From: Methanocella sp. | GTDB taxonomy: Archaea > Halobacteriota > Methanocellia > Methanocellales > Methanocellaceae | DNA length: 64,000 nt | NCBI RefSeq assembly: GCF_035506375.1 | Contig: NZ_DATJPM010000039.1 | Location: forward strand, 1-64,000 | Direction of reading: 5' to 3' | Shown here: positions 61,805-64,000 of the stretch, piece after piece | How positions within the stretch are numbered: the stretch's first letter is position 1 | How the letters are laid out: each line of letters starts with the position of its first letter | The notes under the pieces: generated by a model | What the model saw: the letters and a program-made list of their open reading frames with translations, nothing else | Database searches by the model: none | What the model was told of the DNA's origin: nothing | Program-made: the position numbers and the translations under genes

Positions 61805-63539
61805 CCCTCTGTATGGTATGGACGGCGCAGGTGGTGCAGGGGTCGAAGGACCGGATGATGTGGTAGATGCCGACCGGGTTCGCCTCGGAGCCCGGCAGGT
61901 AGCCCGAAGGCGTCGTGTGGCTTCCCATCAAGGCCAGCTCGATGGGGCCGCTCTTCTGCTCCGTGCACACGGGCGATGCGTTCCAGGTGGTCGGGGCAAC
62001 GACCTGGTAGTTCGAGATCATCTGATCCTTGCCTGCCTTGAGCCAGTGCCCCAGCGCGCCCCGGGGGGCCTCGATGAGCCCGCTTCCCGTCCTGTTGGCT
62101 TTCACGGATACGGGCACGCTGTACCTCCGGCCGTCGTCGCTGACCTCCAGGTCCCGGAGCCATGCGTGCAGCATACGGGAGAGGAGCAGCGTCTCCTGCA
62201 TCCGGGCTATGGTCCGGGTATAGACGCTGGCCATGGGGTAGCTCACCACGGTCGTGTTATGAGCGAAAAGCCTCCTCATCGCGTCGATTACCAGCTTTTC
62301 CCTGGCATTAATATGCCTCGCCAGGGGGCCGACCTCGCAGGGGACGCGGCCGTACCTCGGGGCCTTGACAAAGCTGTACTTCGTGCCGTCGAAGCCGATG
62401 GCGGAGGCCTTATCCGTCACGGACGTCTCCCCGTCCAGCGGCGTCTTCGCCGCCATCGAGTCGCCGTAATCGTAGAACGAGGCGTGGACGTGCTCGACGA
62501 TGAGGCTGGTGTCGACCTTATCGGCGTCCCGGTATATGTTCGTCATGCTGCCGGGCGTGAACCCCGCCGGCATCTCGAAGGCGTTCGCCTTATCGTCCTC
62601 CACCGCCGTATAGCCGTCGCGGAACTGTCCCGAGTCGTCCCGGACGTTATAAAAGGACCCGTAGCTGAGGAAGCCGATGAGCTGGTCGTCGATCGGGTAC
62701 CCGCCCATGGTGTCGAGGCCGATGTAGGCCGGCAGGGTCATCACGTCCCTGGCGAACATCCTGGAGCCGAACATCAGGAAAAGCGGCAGGTCGCCCCAGC
62801 CGACGGAGGACGACAGGTCGCCCATCGGCAGCTCCTGGACGTAATCGTAGGCAAAGCCCGTGTCCTGGTCGTGCGTGTTCTGCAGCCACTCGTCCAGGGA
62901 TAATTCGCCGACCAGCCGCTTCTGCAGAAAACTGTCCACGTCGGCCAGGCAGAGATCCAGGGCATCGATATCGCCCCTCGCGGGCCTCGCGGTGACGCCA
63001 CCGGGCACGATGGCCGGCGAGCAGGGCGAACGCCCTCCCAGTATGCCCTCGGCCCGGCCGATGGCCTTGATGCACAGGAGCGCCTCGCCACAGGCCTGGC
63101 CGCTCGCGGCCGCATACCGCTTCTTCAGTTCCTTCCACAGCAGGTTCCCCAGGCCAGACGAGTTCAACGCGTCCCCGTAAGAGGGGTCGGCCAGGTCAGG
63201 CAGGAACCCCAGGTAGAGGTGCTCGACGTGGTTCTTCATCCATCCCAGGCCGTTGAGAAGATTGCGGATGACCAGGGCGTCCTTCGGTATGAGGCCCATG
63301 GCACCGGCGGCGCTCTCGACCGCGCCCGCGGACGCCGTCGCGTGGGGCGACGAGCACATGCCGCAGATGCGCTGAGTAAAGTACGGCGCGTCCGCGGGCG
63401 GCCGGCCCACGAGCATCCGCTCGAGGCCGCGGTAGCTCATGCCCGAGGCGCTCGCGCCGGTCACGGCGCCGTCCTCCAGCTCGACGGACACGCGCAGCCC
63501 GCTGGAGAGGCGGGTCACCGGGTCGATTGTGATCCTCAT
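61791..63539 (-). CDS. [NiFe] hydrogenase large subunit (VhoA/VhtA type)
   Basis: 582 residues. The Ni ligands are in RICGMCSSPHA (about 60) and SFDPCTTCAVH (C-terminal). After the His the peptide TIQRGGRG would be removed by a maturation protease. VGRPPADAPYFTQRICG and GGVTARPARG are typical. The start at 63539 (MRITIDPVTRLSSG) is chosen because it matches the family start and overlaps the small subunit stop (ATGA); the longer frame to 63785 lies in the small subunit gene. Confidence 0.95.
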   Translation of the reverse strand: MRITIDPVTRLSSGLRVSVELEDGAVTGASASGMSYRGLERMLVGRPPADAPYFTQRICGMCSSPHATASAGAVESAAGAMGLIPKDALVIRNLLNGLGWMKNHVEHLYLGFLPDLADPSYGDALNSSGLGNLLWKELKKRYAAASGQACGEALLCIKAIGRAEGILGGRSPCSPAIVPGGVTARPARGDIDALDLCLADVDSFLQKRLVGELSLDEWLQNTHDQDTGFAYDYVQELPMGDLSSSVGWGDLPLFLMFGSRMFARDVMTLPAYIGLDTMGGYPIDDQLIGFLSYGSFYNVRDDSGQFRDGYTAVEDDKANAFEMPAGFTPGSMTNIYRDADKVDTSLIVEHVHASFYDYGDSMAAKTPLDGETSVTDKASAIGFDGTKYSFVKAPRYGRVPCEVGPLARHINAREKLVIDAMRRLFAHNTTVVSYPMASVYTRTIARMQETLLLSRMLHAWLRDLEVSDDGRRYSVPVSVKANRTGSGLIEAPRGALGHWLKAGKDQMISNYQVVAPTTWNASPVCTEQKSGPIELALMGSHTTPSGYLPGSEANPVGIYHIIRSFDPCTTCAVHTIQRGGRG

Positions 63540-64000
63540 TTCCTCCCCCCTTTCTCCTCGCGGCCGCTCTCGCCGATGGCGAGGCGCTTTACGGCATGGA
63601 TGCCGGCGCCTACGACCGCCGCCCCGACGATGACCTTGGCGACGTCGTCCACGTTCAGGTCGGAGAAGACGTCCCGGCTTTCGCCCGTGCTGAAGAAGGG
63701 CATGAACGCCCCGGGGAAAGACGGCTCGACGCAGGCGATGCAGGGGCCGCCGGCCTGGGTGCACATGCTCGCGGCCCCGTTCCATCGCCTCGTGGGGCAG
63801 TCGGCGTACGCCACCGGCCCTTTACAGCCCAGCGCGTATAGGCATCCGCCGTCGGAGAACCGGCCATCCCTGCCGGCGCGGTCGTACGCGCCCCTCCGGG
63901 GGCAGGAATCGTGGACTGCAGCGCTGAAGAACGCCTTCGGCCGGCCGTACACGTCCAGGTCCACGTCGCGGCCCGCGAGCACGTCCGCCAGGACGAGCAG
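63536..64000 (-). CDS. [NiFe] hydrogenase small subunit, C-terminal part (gene continues beyond window)
   Basis: About 154 residues are visible. Fe-S cluster ligands appear in SCPRRG, CLYALGCKGP, DCPTRRWN, CTQAGGPCIACVEP, with FPGAFMPFF, which is typical of the cluster-binding domain of the small subunit. A hydrophobic segment (VAKVIVGAAVVGAGIHAV) near the C-terminus is the usual membrane anchor. The N-terminal signal, expected to be twin-arginine, is outside the window. Confidence 0.92.
   Translation of the reverse strand: MLVLADVLAGRDVDLDVYGRPKAFFSAAVHDSCPRRGAYDRAGRDGRFSDGGCLYALGCKGPVAYADCPTRRWNGAASMCTQAGGPCIACVEPSFPGAFMPFFSTGESRDVFSDLNVDDVAKVIVGAAVVGAGIHAVKRLAIGESGREEKGGRK

Noticed and set aside
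61770..62903. 377-residue plus-strand open frame
   Set aside because: Antisense to the hydrogenase large subunit, whose metal motifs are unambiguous.
63540..63785. Extended N-terminus of the hydrogenase large subunit
   Set aside because: It overlaps the small subunit's cluster-binding region in another frame; family members start at MRITIDPVTR.

Overview
The window comes from a euryarchaeal methanogen. Archaeal information-processing genes are present: Orc1/Cdc6, PolD small subunit, RPA, NAC, class I lysyl-tRNA synthetase and GTG-initiated archaeal RNase HII. So are archaeal lipid genes (HMG-CoA reductase, cis-prenyltransferase, a DUF92-type lipid kinase) and methanofuran biosynthesis (mfnB). 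A cytochrome b-linked periplasmic [NiFe] hydrogenase (Vho/Vht type) lies at the right edge; such enzymes occur in cytochrome-containing methanogens. Together with the GC-rich coding style and the multi-PAS kinases with an HDINNMNQ-type H-box, this points to Methanocellales or close relatives of Methanosarcinales. The Methanocella-like assignment is inference.

Layout. 1-4.1 kb: two related secreted or membrane beta-propeller genes; the second is fused to cytoplasmic winged-helix domains. 4.4-12.7 kb: an accessory island carrying two paralogous PAS histidine kinases, each preceded by a decayed cas1 3' end, then a fused double PPK2 kinase and a DUF5788-like gene. It ends at a tRNA-Arg(GCG), whose 3' end is repeated at 4.42 kb as a 16-bp att-like site. 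12.9-15.2 kb: orc1/cdc6 with an AT-rich origin carrying several ORB-like boxes. 15.2-31.7 kb: mostly housekeeping genes (NAC, TrmI, pyrBI-hmgA, signal peptidase, PolD small subunit, leuCDB, RPA, mfnB, guaB), with a secreted protein/lipoprotein pair in between. 31.9-46.3 kb: lysS, a radical SAM enzyme, a coupled RecA/KaiC-like ATPase - APH-like kinase - HAD phosphatase operon, a presenilin-type protease, an nth/DUF2117/rnhB operon, a membrane roadblock protein and an aldolase. 46.6-52.6 kb: six genes with overlapping or abutting ends that encode pilin-like or secreted surface proteins, the largest 986 aa. 52.7-60.3 kb: tatC, an M50 protease, a Ras-like GTPase, lipid-carrier genes and several repeat-rich intergenic regions. 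60.4-64 kb: mobA and the hydrogenase operon, whose small subunit gene runs off the window.

How it fits together. Several replication genes (orc1, PolD small subunit, RPA, RNase HII) lie around the predicted origin. ORB-like boxes also occur outside it, including one directly upstream of a methyltransferase gene. Hydrogenase small subunits of this class are normally Tat exported, which fits tatC 10 kb away. The surface operon, signal peptidase, lipoprotein, membrane proteases and flippase form a substantial envelope component. The strongest candidates for undescribed biology are the six-gene pilin-like operon, the ATPase/kinase/phosphatase operon, the transmembrane propeller-winged-helix regulator, and the duplicated cas1-remnant/kinase module. 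Two genes appear to need a CTG start codon. All family assignments are from reading the sequence; no database search was run.
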